Notes: generated by a model not told the origin, from the sequence alone. A stretch of 64,000 nucleotides of DNA from Puccinia triticina (GCF_026914185.1 NC_070562.1:2046001-2110000), one strand, 5' to 3'. Numbered from the stretch's first letter, positions 34,184-45,971 are shown. Translations and numbers: made by a program.

Positions 34184-35062
34184 ATGACAACATGGGCCTC
34201 GAATCAGGACCCAATTTTTGCTCTGACAGATCCTGAAGCAATCATCTGTGCGGGTAACACTGAACGTCGCAGACTCGCGCACCTGAACGCTCTACTTCAG
34301 GAAGAAAGTGCCATCAATACCCCTCTACCCGGCTCTCCAACCCATTCAGATCCACCGCAACCCCTTCCAGTCCTGCCCGACCCGACCCCAACCTCACCTA
34401 TAGATCCAATACCTTTGAGAAACCCTCCTTGTTCGGCGACCATGGCTAATGACAAAAACCAACCAAACAGCGAGGGCGGCCAAGGAGGCATGGTCATAGA
34501 GGAGATGCTAGCGGCAATGTTGGCCCTCCAGAAGACGACACCAATTCAACTAGAAACAGCGCAGAAATTGACGGATGCTCGCCTCAACATGCTAGAAACT
34601 AAACCTGCCAGCCCAAACGTCAGTGCGGAAACGTCCTCGTCGGCTTCTGCATCTAACCGCATCAACCTACGCCGTTTCCAGTCAGATGGACCCAAGTTTA
34701 AGGGCCCGTTTCAGGCAGTGGAACCCTTTCTCAACTGGATTCAGGGTGTCCAGATACACTTCACCACTAGAGCTATGACCAACAACGACAACAAGTTACA
34801 CGTTATTGGTACCCTCCTCGAGGAGACGAATCTCCTTTCCTTATACGCCAACAAGGTTGGAGCCTACATGGGCAAACCCTGGTCCGACTTTAAGGCTTGT
34901 CTGTTCGAGTACTCCCTCCCTCAATCCTGGAGGGACGATCTTGAAGAGAAAGCACAACATCTCTTGATGATGGACTTGGAGGCGTTCATCTTTTACAGCA
35001 CCAGAGCCCAAACGCTTCAAAGCATGATTAACTTCGACAAGGTCTCTCTCTAGGATCTCTTG
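34184..35062 (+). pseudogene. Retrotransposon gag, 5' part
   Basis: Frame from ATG 34184. It shows a Retrotrans_gag-type core (FQAVEPFLNWIQGVQIHF, then YSLPQSWRDDLEEKAQ). An in-frame TAG at 35051-35053 is followed by three more sense codons up to the CACTA insertion at 35063. The frame resumes in phase at 44699. A start at 34184 is preferred to one upstream of the C-rich repeat. Confidence 0.8.
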
Positions 35063-35725
35063 CACTACCAAGATGGATGAATTTGCGATGTCGTATATTG
35101 ATCAATATAGCGTATATTGATAAATTCATATTGATCAATTTTTTATTATTATTATTCCTCTTGATACCTTTGTCTGTTTTCCATGTCTCCTTGATACTAT
35201 TCTATAATCTCTCTCCTTCTGCCTGTGTTAGCTTCAAGCCACAGGAATCTTTTTTTTTTTTTTTGCCTGATAACATTCATAAATTTCTACATACACCATT
35301 CAATTCTTCCTGAAAAAAAGACGTTGCAAGTTTTAGGATTAATCCAGGGTAGCTGAGGGGTCTCAATTTTTTTTCTTTTTTTTTTTACTTCAACAATTGA
35401 TGTTATCAGAAGTCTCCAAATCTACTTTTTTTCAAAAAAGGAAAAACATTGACCCCTGACCTCTCTCATGATACCATCCTGCACACATTTTTAATTTGGT
35501 TGGTTGAACTTCCTGAAGATATTGCATATCATACTTGAAGTGCTATATGCAGAGGAGGCCTTTTTGAAATTAGTTTACCATGGTTTAGCATATTTTTGTC
35601 AGGTTCTTTTTTTTATCTACTTTTGTTATCAACCACAGATTAATGAGGAATATTTCCACATAAAATTTCATTGGACAATTTTTCTGCATATAAAACCCAG
35701 AAATATTTTAAAATATAATTTATTT
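35063..35725 (+). repeat. Left long terminal inverted repeat of the CACTA element
   Basis: About 660 bp, closely matching the complement of 44034-44695. Differences are mainly homopolymer lengths and scattered substitutions. It includes a palindromic TATTGATCAATATA cluster at 35096-35135. Confidence 0.88.
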
Positions 35726-35739
35726 GGGGTCACATCCAA

Positions 35740-38405
35740 TGTGATCAGTTCCCAAATATCACTAATTTGGTAGTTTCTGGCTTTTCTGCCACTATATCTC
35801 AACACAGCCTGGGATTTCTTCCATGATATTGGTATCAAAATGATCAATAGCCCCCAAGGATTCATTTTGTACCTTAAATTACCACATAAAACCAAAATGT
35901 AGCAGCTACAATCTGATCGGTTGCCAAATCTCACTAATTTGGTAGTTTCTTGGTGTTGCTGCCACTAGATCTCAACACAGCCTGAGAATTCTTCCATGAT
36001 ACTGGTATCAAAATGATTGCTAGCCCCCAAGTATTCATTGTGTACCTTAAATAACCACAAAACCCCCAAATGTAGCCCCTACAACCTGATCAGTTGCCAA
36101 ATATCACTAATTTGGTAGTTTCTTTGTGTTGCTGCCACTATATCTCAACACAGCCTGGGAATTCTTCCATGATATTGGTATCAAAATGATGGATAGCCCC
36201 CAAGGATTCATTGTGTCCCTTAAATGACCACAAAACCCTCTAATGTAGCCCCTGCGATCTGATCAGTTGCCAAATATCACTAATTTGGTAGTTTCTTGGT
36301 GTTTCTACCACTATATCTCAACACAGCCTGGGAGTTCTTGCATGATATTGGGATCAAAATGATCAATAGCCCCCAAGGATTCACTGTGTACCTTAAATGA
36401 CCACAAAAACCCCTAATGTAGCCCCTACGAGCTGATCAGTTGCCAAATGTCACTAATTTGTTAGTTTCTTGGTGTTTCTGCCACTATATCTCAAAGCAGC
36501 CTGAGATTTCTTCCGTGATATTGGTATCAAAATGATCAATAACCCGCAAGGATTCATTGTGTACCTTAAATGACCACAAAACCCCCAAATGTAGAAGCTA
36601 CAATCTGATCAGCTGACAAATCTCACTAATTTGTTAGTTTCTTGGTGTTTCTGCCACTATATCTCAAAGCAGCCTGGGATTTTTTCCATGATATTGGTAT
36701 CAAAATTTTCAATAACCCCCAGGGATTCATTGTGTACCTTAAATGACCACAAAACCCCCAAATGTAGCCCCTACGACCTGATCAGTTGCCAAATATCACT
36801 AATTTAGTAGTTTCTTGGTGTTGCTGCCACTATATCTCAACACAGCCTGGGAGTTCTTCCATGATCCTGGTATCAAAATGATCAATAGTCCCCAAGGATT
36901 CATTGTGTACCTTAAATGACCACAAAACCCCCAAATGTAGCAGCTACAATCTGATAAGTTGCCAAATCTCACTAATTTGGTAGTTTCTTGGTGTTGCTGC
37001 CACTATATCTCAAAGCAGCCTGGGAGTTATTCCATGATATTGGGACCAAAATGATCAAACACCCTCAAAAATTCATTGAGTACCTTGGATGACCACAAAA
37101 CCCCCAAATGTAGCAGCCACAATGTGATCAGTTGCCAAATATCACTAATTTGGTAGTTTCTTGGTGTTTCTGCCACTATATCTCAGCACAGTGTGGAAGT
37201 TCTCCCATGATATTGGTACCAAAATGATCAAAAGCCCTCAAAGATTCATTGAGTACCTTGAATGACCACAAAACCCCCAAATGTAGCAGCCACAATGTGA
37301 TCAGTTGCCAAATATCACTAATTTGGTAGTTTCTTTGTGTTTCTGCCGCTATATCTCAGCCCAGCACGGGAGTTCTTCCATTATATTGGTACCAAAACAA
37401 TCAAACTCCCTCCAAGATTCATTGAGTACCTTGAATGACCACAAAACCGCCAAATGTAGCAGCCACGATGTGATCAGTTGCCAAATATCAAGGGTGAAAG
37501 CGCTGCGCTTCGAAAAGCGCAGCGCAGCGTGAAGTGCAGCGGATTTGGTGGCCGCTGTGCTGCGCTGAAAGTAGCGGGCCCGCCTGCTGCGCTACCGCTT
37601 TTTGGGTCTGGCAAGAAGCAGGGACCCGCTACTTTCAGCGGTAGCGCAGCGGAACCATTGCTGCGCTAACGCTTTTTGAGCTGGCCGCGTAGCGCTCCCC
37701 TGCTGCCAGCCAAAAAAGCGCAGCGCAGCGCAAAGCACAGCTGTTTAGGTGGCCGCTGCGCGGCGCTGAAAGGAGTGGCCCCGCCCGCTGCGCTACCGCT
37801 TTTTGGGTCGGGAAAAAAGCGGGACCCCGCTATTTTCAGCGGTAGCGCAGCGGGACTGGCGCTGAGCTACCGCTTTTTGGGCTGACCGCGCAGCGGTTCC
37901 CCGCTGTTTTGCGCTAAAAGACTGCTTTTTTGTAGCGCAGCGCAGCGTTTCAGCCTTGCAAATATCACTAATTTGGTAGTTTCTTGGTGTTTCTGCCACT
38001 ATATATCAGCGCAGCATGGGAGTTCTTCCATGATATTGGTATCAAAATCATCAAATGCCCTCAAAGATTCATTGTCTTGGTGTTTCTGCCACTATATCTC
38101 AGCGCAGCATGGGAGTTCTTCCATGATATTTGTACCACAATGATCAAATTCCCCTGAAGATTCATCGAGTACCTTGAATTACGACAAAACCCCCAAATGT
38201 AGCAGCCACAATGTGATCAGTTGCCAAATATCACTAATTTGGTAGTTTCTTGGTGTTTCTGCCACTATATCTCAGCGCAGCGTGGGAGTTCTTCCATTAT
38301 ATTGGTACCAAAATGATCAAAAGCCCTCAAAGATTCATTGAGTACCTTGAATGACCACAAAACCCCCAAGTGTAGCAGCCACAATGTGATCAGTTGCCAA
38401 ATCTG
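35740..38405 (+). repeat. Left subterminal tandem array, about 175-bp monomer
   Basis: About 12-13 copies. Each carries ATCACTAATTTGGTAGTTTC, CTGCCACTATATCTCA, ATGATATTGGTA and ACCACAAAACCCCCAAATGT blocks. CACTAATTTGGTAGT resembles the element terminus (CACTACCAA/TTGGTAGTG), as expected of subterminal transposase-binding repeats. Interrupted at 37489-37958. Confidence 0.9.
37489..37958. mobile_element. GCTGCGCT-rich MITE with 7-bp duplication CAAATAT
   Basis: 470 bp inserted within one repeat monomer. Ends CAAGGGTGAAAGCGCTGCGC and (inverted) CAAGGCTGAAACGCTGCGCT. CAAATAT at 37482-37488 and 37959-37965 is the duplication; neighbouring monomers give the empty site. No coding potential. Confidence 0.83.
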
Positions 38406-38463
38406 AGTTTGTTAAAGACAGCCAATCACGAAAACAAAGCTCAAGGATTTCCCCTGCATATTA

Positions 38464-38491
<28 letters not shown>

Positions 38492-38496
<5 letters not shown>

Positions 38497-38870
38497 CACC
38501 CAATCCCCAACCTCTTCTAAAGAGGCTGCAAGGATTGGGACAATGACCCTCAGCGCGCCGCAAAGGCAATTGCAAAGGGGGGCCATTAACTTTTACCCCT
38601 CAAACTTTGCAAGCGCAGCAGCGGAGGGGCTTGAGTCGACTGCCTTGCTGGAATTGCAGCGCAGCAAGTCAACTAAAAAAAATCAAATAAAAAACCCACC
38701 CAAACCCCAACCTCTTCTAGAGAGGCTGCAAGGATTGGGTCAATGACCCCCAGCGCGCCGCAACGGCAATTGCATAGGGGGGCCATCAACTTTGCAAACG
38801 CAGCAGCAGAGGGGCTTGAGTCGACTGCCTTGCTGGAATTTCAGCGCAGCGGGTTGACTGGCAATCCATG
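38492..38870 (+). repeat. Tandem duplication in the element centre, period about 203 bp
   Basis: Two copies running from CCCACCCAA-CCCCAACCTC to CTTGCTGGAATT-CAGCGCAGC. A run of about 29 A lies at 38468-38495. Confidence 0.8.
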
Positions 38871-39443
38871 CCTGCCATACCATCCCCCCTTTATAGTACC
38901 TCCACCCCGCCCAGCCCGGCCAGCTCACAGCAGAACCAAACGCCACAACCCTCCCCATTGCTACGGTGCCACCGCAACGCCTCCCCCCCACCTTGTCGCG
39001 GGTTTCGGTAATGTGACAGTACCTGTCGCCCGGCCCTTGTCTGATCTTACGCTAGCATTCTGCATCCCCTCCCGTCCATAACAACCATCCTGCAGCCCTA
39101 CCGCCTTCATTCAACAGTCGAATTGAAATGCCGCGCGAGATGACTATCACCCAACCCAGACTGGCCCCTTACTGCTCCTTCACAATAGCGATGACAATGC
39201 CCAGACCCTGGACAGCAGCCACCAAACCAGCGCAATCTGGTCATACCCAATGGTACGGCCTTGTTTTCAATTCGTCCCCATACCCGCCACATTGGCAGGC
39301 ATTTATCCTATAAATTGCCTGCCAGTTTGTCTTCCTTGAAGCCGCTTTTGCGGTGAAATTTATGTTGAAAACAACATGAGTTTATGATTGCTTTGGAGTT
39401 TGGCGTCTTGGTCATTTCTAACTAAAAGGCTCGTTCGTTATAG

Positions 39444-39991
39444 ATGTCTGAACGCATGCAGAACTATGAAATTATTGAGACGAACTTGCTTTGTGGCTGG
39501 CTGCAAAACACACTTGACCGTGAATTTAACTGTTATCCGACCACATTAAGGTCTGGGTTCTTCACGGGGTCAAGCATAACAACCCAACGTTCGTACGAGA
39601 TGAAAGGATCAATCTCTGGCCCGGGTATAGACAGGATTCTGGAATTACGTTTTGTCTCCGCAATTTTGAGCAAACGCAACATCTCAAGTATGGATGGAGT
39701 CAAATCAACGTTGAGCGTGAATGCCGTTGGGACAATTGTCAGAATCACAATTTCATGTGAACACAAGAGAGGGCTTGGGCCAACGTACGCCATTGGGATG
39801 GTTCATCACTTTGCGGTATGTCTTGCAAATAGTCTTAACACAATGACAACTGACTTGATGTCGCATGCCAGGCCCAATCAAAGGCTGTCTTTGTGAACTA
39901 CCTCAAATTGCCGGGACTATCGTCGGAAGTGAGCATCAATTCGGGGCTCTTGGGGCCTTGGGCGTGGTTCTTTGGATCTTTGGCAGGATAA
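39444..39991 (+). CDS. Hypothetical gene carried inside the CACTA element
   Basis: Exon A 39444-39815, 56-bp intron 39816-39871 (GTATGT...CCAG), exon B 39872-39991 ending TAA. Exons of 372 and 120 nt join in phase for 163 aa. It reads MSERMQNYEIIETNLLCGWL at the start and ends GLLGPWAWFFGSLAG. I do not recognise a family. An AG just before the ATG (GTTATAG) could be a 3' splice site, so the model may lack an upstream exon. It lies in the single-copy centre between inverted arrays; a captured host gene or a remnant of the element's own gene are both possible. Confidence 0.42.
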
Positions 39992-40332
39992 TACGCGCCC
40001 GGTTGTGATCTTAATGTTAGGGTTAGTGGGCTTACTACGTGGTTTGATAATTCAGGGTTTTGCTAAAGTAGTCTTTGTCCATACAGGTTATTTCTGGTCG
40101 AATTGATGAGATATAGGCGTGGAGTGTTAATGCTCATTTTTCATTCCCATACGCATGATAGTGCGCGGACCGTGCTGAGCTTTAGAGTAATGTGGCACTA
40201 AGTAGTGCCTTTAACATGATTAACATTCAGGTTGTTAAAACTTTGAGTTTGTGAATAGTGTATCAATTGATTATCAATAGTTTCTGACAACATCATGCAG
40301 GAAAATCAGGTTATTGAGATGGAATCTACTGA

Positions 40333-40510
40333 GTTCAGGTAGAGGAAGCAGGATCCTCAGTTTCTGGACTGCCCCTAATTTACATTGGGGCATTGGGCCA
40401 TTTTCAACATTGTGATCTGGCAAGGCTCAAGTCTTCAGGTAGAGAAAGCAGGATCCTTAGTTTTTGGCCTGCCCAGTATTTACATTGGCGCATTGAGCCA
40501 TTTTGCACAA
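40333..40510 (+). repeat. Short tandem duplication, period about 100 bp
   Basis: TTCAGGTAGAGGAAGCAGGA and TTCAGGTAGAGAAAGCAGGA start two copies that continue through a TTTACATTGG-GCATTG block. Confidence 0.75.
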
Positions 40511-40559
40511 CCACTGGGACTGGAGGTAAACCCCGCAGCGGCGCAGCCGCCTCAGCCTC

Positions 40560-43500
40560 TAGTATCACTAATTTGGTAGTTTCTTGGTGTTTCTGGCACT
40601 ATATCTCAGCGCAGCATGGGAGTTCTCCCATGATATTGGTACTAAATTGATCAAACTCTCTCAAAGATTGATTGAGTACCTCAAATGACCACAAAAACCC
40701 CAAGTGTAGCAGCCACAATGTGATCAGTTGCCAAATTAGTGATATTTGGCAACCATTCACATTGTAGCTGCTACATTTGGGGGTTTTGTGGTCATTCAAG
40801 GTACAAAATTCATCTTTGAGGGCATTTAATCATTTTGGTACCAATATCATTAAAGAACTCCCACACTGCGCTGAGATATTGTGGCAGAAAAACCAAAAAA
40901 CTACCAAATTAGTGATATCTGGCAACTGATCACATTGTCGCTGCTACATTTGGGGGTTTTGGGGTCATTCAAGGTACTCAATGAATCTTTGAGGGGCATT
41001 TGATCATTTTGGTACCAATATCATTGAAGAACTCCCACACTGCGCTGAGATATAGTGGCCGAAACACCAAGAAACTACCAAATTAGTGATGTTTGGCAAC
41101 TGATCACATTGTAGCTGCTACATTTGGGGGTTTTGTGGTCATTAAAGATACACAATGAATCTTCAGGGGCATTTGATTATTTTGGTACCAATATCATGGA
41201 AGAAATCACACGCCGTGCTGAGATATACTGGTAGAAACACCAATAAAAGACCAAGTTAGTGATATTTGGCAACCGATCACATTTTAGCTGCTACATTTGG
41301 TGTTTTTGTGGTCATTCAAGGTACACAATGGATCTTTGAGGGCATTTGATCATTTTGGTACCAATATCCTGGAAGAACTCCCAAGCTGCGCTGAGATATA
41401 GTGGCAGAAACACCAAGAAACTACCAAATTAGTGATATTTGGCAACCTATCACAGTGTGGCTGCTAGATTTGGGGGTTTTGTGGTCATTCAAGGTACACA
41501 ATGAATCTTCAGGGGCATTCGATCATTTTGGTACCAATATCATGGAAGAACTCCCATGCTGCGCTGAGATATAGCGGCAGAAACACCAAGAAACTTCCAA
41601 ATTAGTGATATTTGGCAACTGATCACATTGTGGCTGCTACACTTGGGGGTTTTGTGGTCATTCAAAGTACTCAATCAATCTTTGAGGGCATTTGATCATC
41701 TTGGTACCAATATCATGGAAGAACTCTCATGCTGCGCTGAGATATAGTGGCGGAAACACCAAGAAACTACCAAATTAGTGATATTTTGCAACTGATCACA
41801 GTGTGGCTGCTAAATTTGGGCCTTTTGTGGTCATTCAAGGTACACAATGAATCTTTGAGGGCATTTGATCATTTTGGTACCAATATCATGGAAGAAATCC
41901 CACGCTGCGCTGAGATATGGTGGCAGAAACACCAAGAAACTACCAAGTTAGTGATATTTGGCAACCGATCACAGTGTGGCTGCTACATTTGGGGGTATTG
42001 TGGTCATTCAAGGTACACAATGAATCTTCAGGGGCAGTTGATCATCTTGGTACCAATATCATGGAAGAAATCCCATGCTGCGCTGAGATATAGTGGCAGC
42101 AACACCAAGAAACTACCAAATTAGTGATATTTGGCAACTGATCACAGTGTGGCTGCTACATTTGGGGTTATTGTGGTCATTCAAGGTACACAATGAATCT
42201 TCAGGGGCATTTGATCATTTTGGTACCAATATCATGTAAGAACTCCCACGCTGCGCTGAGATATAGTGGCAGAAACACCAAGAAACTACCAAATTAGTGA
42301 TATTTGGCAACTGATCAGGTTGTAGGGGCTACATTAGGGGGTTTTGTGGTCATTTAAGGTACACAATGAATCCTTGGGGACTATTGATCATTTTGAAACC
42401 ACAATCATGGAAGAACTCCCAGGCTGCTTTGAGGTATAGTGGCAGAAACACCAAGAAACTACCAAATTAGTGAGATTTGGCAACTGATCAGATTGTAGCT
42501 GCTACATTTTGGGGTTTTGTGGTCATTTAAGTTACACAATGAATCCTTGGGGGCTACTGAACATTTGGATACCAATATCATGGAAGAATTCCAGGCTGCT
42601 TTGAGATATAGTGGCAGTAACACCAAGAAACTACCAAATTAGTGAGATTTTGCAACTGATCAGATTGTAGCTGCTACATTTTGTGAGAATTCCAGCTTAG
42701 GGGAGCGGCTCCGACCTCATAAAATGAGAAAGGCGCCAGGAACCGAACCAGCTGCGGAATTTGGTAAGCAAACGCGAACCACTTCTGCAGTCCAAAGCAG
42801 CGTAGCGGGAGTTGCAAAACTTAACTCATCTTTTTGACGTTACAGTTCCAGCGAAGGTGAGCGACAAGATTAGGCTCAAGGAAAATCCTGGCCCACAATC
42901 ACTCATTGAGAGAATCTCAGTTAGCACCAAAGGTAAGCAACTGAAGAAACTCAAGATAAGCTGATTAGATAGACACTAACGTGCTATTGCTTCTTTTAGG
43001 CAGAATTGCCAAGAGCAACCAGACCGACCAATGCGATACCGCTCAAAGAGCAGGAGAAAGTATCGGTAAGAGAATCGTGTCCCTAGTCAGGCAATGCGGT
43101 AAAAGAAAGGCAGTGGCTGACGCAACGCTGTTTCATAAGCAGACAACGTTGCATCGCTCCTGAGCCGTTTCGCCAAAGCCGAGTGAGGAAACCCTCAGGT
43201 CAAACGACCGCCTCAAGTAAGTCGACACTGCAACTTTAGAAAAGAAAAAGAAAGGTCGGGAACTAACAATCAGATATTGTTTGTCTAGATAAGACCGAGT
43301 CAATCATTCAACTTGACATATATCTTCATTTCCTATTTCATTTCTTTTCTTTCTCTCTTATCAGTAGAGAGCGGCCCAGTTCCTGCTCTTAGGTAATTCT
43401 TTCTCACTTCAAGACTTATTTTATTTTCATCCATTAGTCTTTTGTATTGACAATAACAGAAAGTCTGACAAAGAAACAATCTTAGTTCTTTGGAGTTTTT

Positions 43501-44033
43501 CACATTTGGGGGTTTTGTGGTCATTTAAGGTACACAATGAATCCTTGGGGGATATTTATCATTTTGATACCAATATCATGCAAGAACTCCCAGGCTGCTT
43601 TGAGATATAGTGGCAGAAACACCAAGAAACTACCAAATTAGTGATATTTGGCAACTGATCAGGTAGTAGGGGCTACATTAGGGAGTTTTGTGGTCATTTA
43701 AGGTACACAATGAGTCCTTGGGGACTATTGATCATTTTGAAACCAATATCATGGAAGAACTCCCAGGCTGTGTTGAGATATAGTGGCAGTGGCAGAAACA
43801 CCAAGAAACTACCAAATTAGTGATATTTGGCCTCTGATCAGATTGGAGCAGCTACATTTGGGAATTTTGTGGTCATTCACGGCACACAATGAATCTATGG
43901 GGGCTTTTAAACATTTTGGTCCCAATTTCATGGAAAAATTCCCAGGCTGTGTTGAGATATAGTTGCAGAAATACCAAGAAACTAACAAAGTAGTGAGATT
44001 TGGCAACTGATCAGATTGTAGCTGCTGCATAAT
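40560..44033 (-). repeat. Right subterminal array, inverted monomers
   Basis: One forward monomer (40560-40735) meets the first inverted monomer head to head at about 40735. Roughly 14-15 inverted monomers follow to the right TIR. A solo LTR interrupts at 42682-43502. Monomers near the centre differ from those near the TIR in the same way in both arms (for example GCGCAGC versus CACAGCC words). Confidence 0.88.
42682..43502. mobile_element. Solo LTR, 821 bp
   Basis: It begins TGTGAGAATTCC and ends GAGTTTTTCA, with the 5-bp duplication CATTT (42677-42681 and 43503-43507). The insertion splits one repeat monomer. The 60-codon open frame inside (42981-43163) is not considered real. Confidence 0.82.
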
Positions 44034-44695
44034 GGATGTGACCCCAAATACATTATTTCTGGGTTTTATATGCAGAAAAATTGTCCAATGAAATTTTATG
44101 TGGAAATATTCCTCATTAATCTGTGGTTGATAACAAAAGTAGATAAAAAAAAGAACCTGACAAAAATATGCTAAACCATGGTAAACTAATTTCAAAAAGG
44201 CCTCCTGTGCATGTAGCACTTCAAGTATGATATGCAATATCTTGAGCAAGTTCAACCAACCAAATTAAAAGCGTGTGCAGGATGGTATCATGAGAGAGGT
44301 CAGGGGTCAATGTTTTTCGTTTTTTGAAAAAAAAGTTGATTTGAAGTCTTCTGATAACAGATCAATTGTTGAAGTAAAAAAAAAGGAAAAAAAATTGAGA
44401 CCCCTCAGCCACCCTGGATTAATCCTAAATCTTGCAATGTCTTTTTTCCAGGAAGAATTGAATGGTGTATGTAGAAATTTATGAATGTTATCATGCAAAA
44501 AAAAAAAAAAAAAAAAATCCTGTGGCTTGAAGCTAACACAAGGGGAAGGATAGAGATTATAGAATAGTATTAAGGAGACATGGAAAAAAGACAAAGGTAT
44601 CAAGAAGAAAAAAAAAAAAATGATCAATATAAATTGATCAATATACGCTATATTGATCAATATACGACATCGCAAATTCATCCATCTTGGTAGTG
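44034..44695 (-). repeat. Right long terminal inverted repeat of the CACTA element
   Basis: Inverted counterpart of 35063-35725. Confidence 0.88.
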
Positions 44696-44698
44696 TTG

Positions 44699-45174
44699 TT
44701 AGCTAAGCTTGTCGTCTATGGTATGCCCCGCGATCTTAAAGCCAAGTTCAAGGAGTGGCAACTCCTTGAAGCCACCGACTTCAAATATTCAACTTTCAAA
44801 CAATGCTGCTGCGTTTTCTACGAGTCCCTCCCATGACGCCGATTCCACCCCACCAATCCTTCCCCGCCCTCCCAAACCTCCGACCGCAACAATCCCGACT
44901 TTGTGTGGCGCATCCACGCCTACCTTGATTCGGTAGGCAGATGCCACTTCTGTAAGAAGTACTGCGGAAACGCTGCAGGTGCATGCCCGGGCCCTTGTGA
45001 CCACAATAGGGTGATTATCCCTAGCTTGTTTGTCGTTCCCCCAAAACCGTTGAATTACACGGCCCTGAGTCTGGCCTCACTTTTGCCTAGCCCTTCCTCT
45101 TTTGTTTCATCTGTTAGCTACCACCATCCTTTCACCTCTTCCTCCCTCTTCTCTCCTTTTATAGGAGGGGAGAC
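44699..45174 (+). pseudogene. Retrotransposon gag, 3' part
   Basis: Continues the gag frame in phase from 35062 (LAKLVVYGMPRDLKAKFKEW), has an in-frame TGA near 44834, and then reads a Cys/His cluster CHFCKKYC...C...C at about 44940-44996 that resembles a zinc knuckle. It ends at the polypurine tract. Confidence 0.75.
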
Positions 45175-45499
45175 TGTAAATCCCGCGCCTTGCACGGACT
45201 TCAAAAGTATCACGACCCCTGTCACGGTCCCATCCTCCGCCCTACACATAGCTCTTCCTTTCCCTTACCTAGCTAGGCAGAGAATCATCGGACGACTTCT
45301 CTGTCAATGCTAGGTAAGAGTTCCTTTTCATTTCTCAATTGTAGATGGATACTAACAGCGAAAATCATCAGACGACTTCTCTGTTGATGCTAGAAATCTA
45401 TTCCCCGACCCGTTGGAGCTAGAACTCTTTTTGGCCTTGTGCCCGCCGTTGCGCTCCCCTAGAGACGTCTTAGTGAAGGACTCATTCCAAGTCCTTACA
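45175..45499 (+). repeat. 3' LTR of the gag-only element
   Basis: 325 bp, TGTAAATCCC to CTTACA, uninterrupted. AGTGG follows at 45500-45504. Confidence 0.88.
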
Positions 45500-45575
45500 A
45501 GTGGCATATTGTAGCTTGGTGTTAGTGTGGTACCACTTAAAGAACACTAACTCTATGGCCGCAGCGGACTGCACT

Positions 45576-45971
45576 CAGGGTGTAAATAGGTTGGGCCGAC
45601 CCAAAAACAACCCAATACCCGTCAGGTTTTGGGTCGGGTTTGGGCACGTTTGTAAAGAAAATGGCATGACCCAAACCCGACCCAACCCAACTTGTAAAAT
45701 TGTTGGGTGGGGTTTGGGCAGCCTATTTACTAATTGGGTCAGTCTGTAACCCAAATATGACGCCTCCAACAGTCAAGTTGGGGGTTTTTGGCGCCTAATA
45801 GGTTGGGTCAACCCAAGACCTGAACCAACCTGACCCAAAAAAGTATGACATTGGGTTGGGTTTGGGCAGCATATTTTAAAATCTGCCCCGACCTGACCTG
45901 ACCCGCACTAAACATTGGGTTAGGGTTTGGGAGCTGTTTTTCAACCCTAACTCAACCTGTTTACACCCTAA
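45576..45971. mobile_element. TIR element with 9-bp duplication GACTGCACT
   Basis: About 396 bp. The left end CAGGGTGTAAATAGGTTGGG and inverted right end TTAGGGTGTAAACAGGTTGA are related TIRs. GACTGCACT occurs at 45567-45575 and 45972-45980. The interior repeats GGGTTGGGT words and complements. A 9-bp duplication suits a Mutator-like element, while the CAGGGTG end resembles hAT. Confidence 0.72.

Larger units (their letters stand above)
35063..44695. mobile_element. Giant non-autonomous CACTA-type element (9.6 kb)
   Basis: Ends are CACTACCAAGATGGATGAAT and its exact complement, flanked by the 3-bp duplication TTG (35060-35062 and 44696-44698). This is the CACTA/EnSpm signature. Removal of the element and one TTG rejoins the gag frame in phase. 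TIRs extend about 660 bp. Inside them are arrays of about 175-bp repeats, forward in the left arm and inverted in the right. The centre holds a duplicated GC-rich segment and a two-exon gene. No transposase was found, so movement would need enzyme supplied in trans. Confidence 0.88.
32753..45499 (+). mobile_element. Gag-only LTR retrotransposon carrying nested insertions
   Basis: LTRs begin TGTAAA and end TTACA. The 5-bp duplication AGTGG flanks the whole (32748-32752 and 45500-45504). A purine tract AGGAGGGGAGA at about 45163-45173 precedes the 3' LTR and serves as polypurine tract. Without later insertions the internal region is only about 1.5 kb and encodes gag with a zinc-knuckle-like end and nothing else, so it would need enzymes from another element (TR-GAG type). 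No clear tRNA primer site follows the 5' LTR. It is split by a 9.6-kb CACTA-type element and a 912-bp element. Confidence 0.85.

Noticed and set aside
35504..35773. Hydrophobic 80-90-codon open frame present in both CACTA arms (also 43809-44255, minus strand)
   Set aside because: Conservation follows from the inverted-repeat DNA identity. Composition is AT-driven, and there is no splice or domain support.
42981..43163. 60-codon open frame inside the 821-bp solo LTR
   Set aside because: LTRs rarely code, there is no recognisable motif, and the element is bounded by its own duplication.
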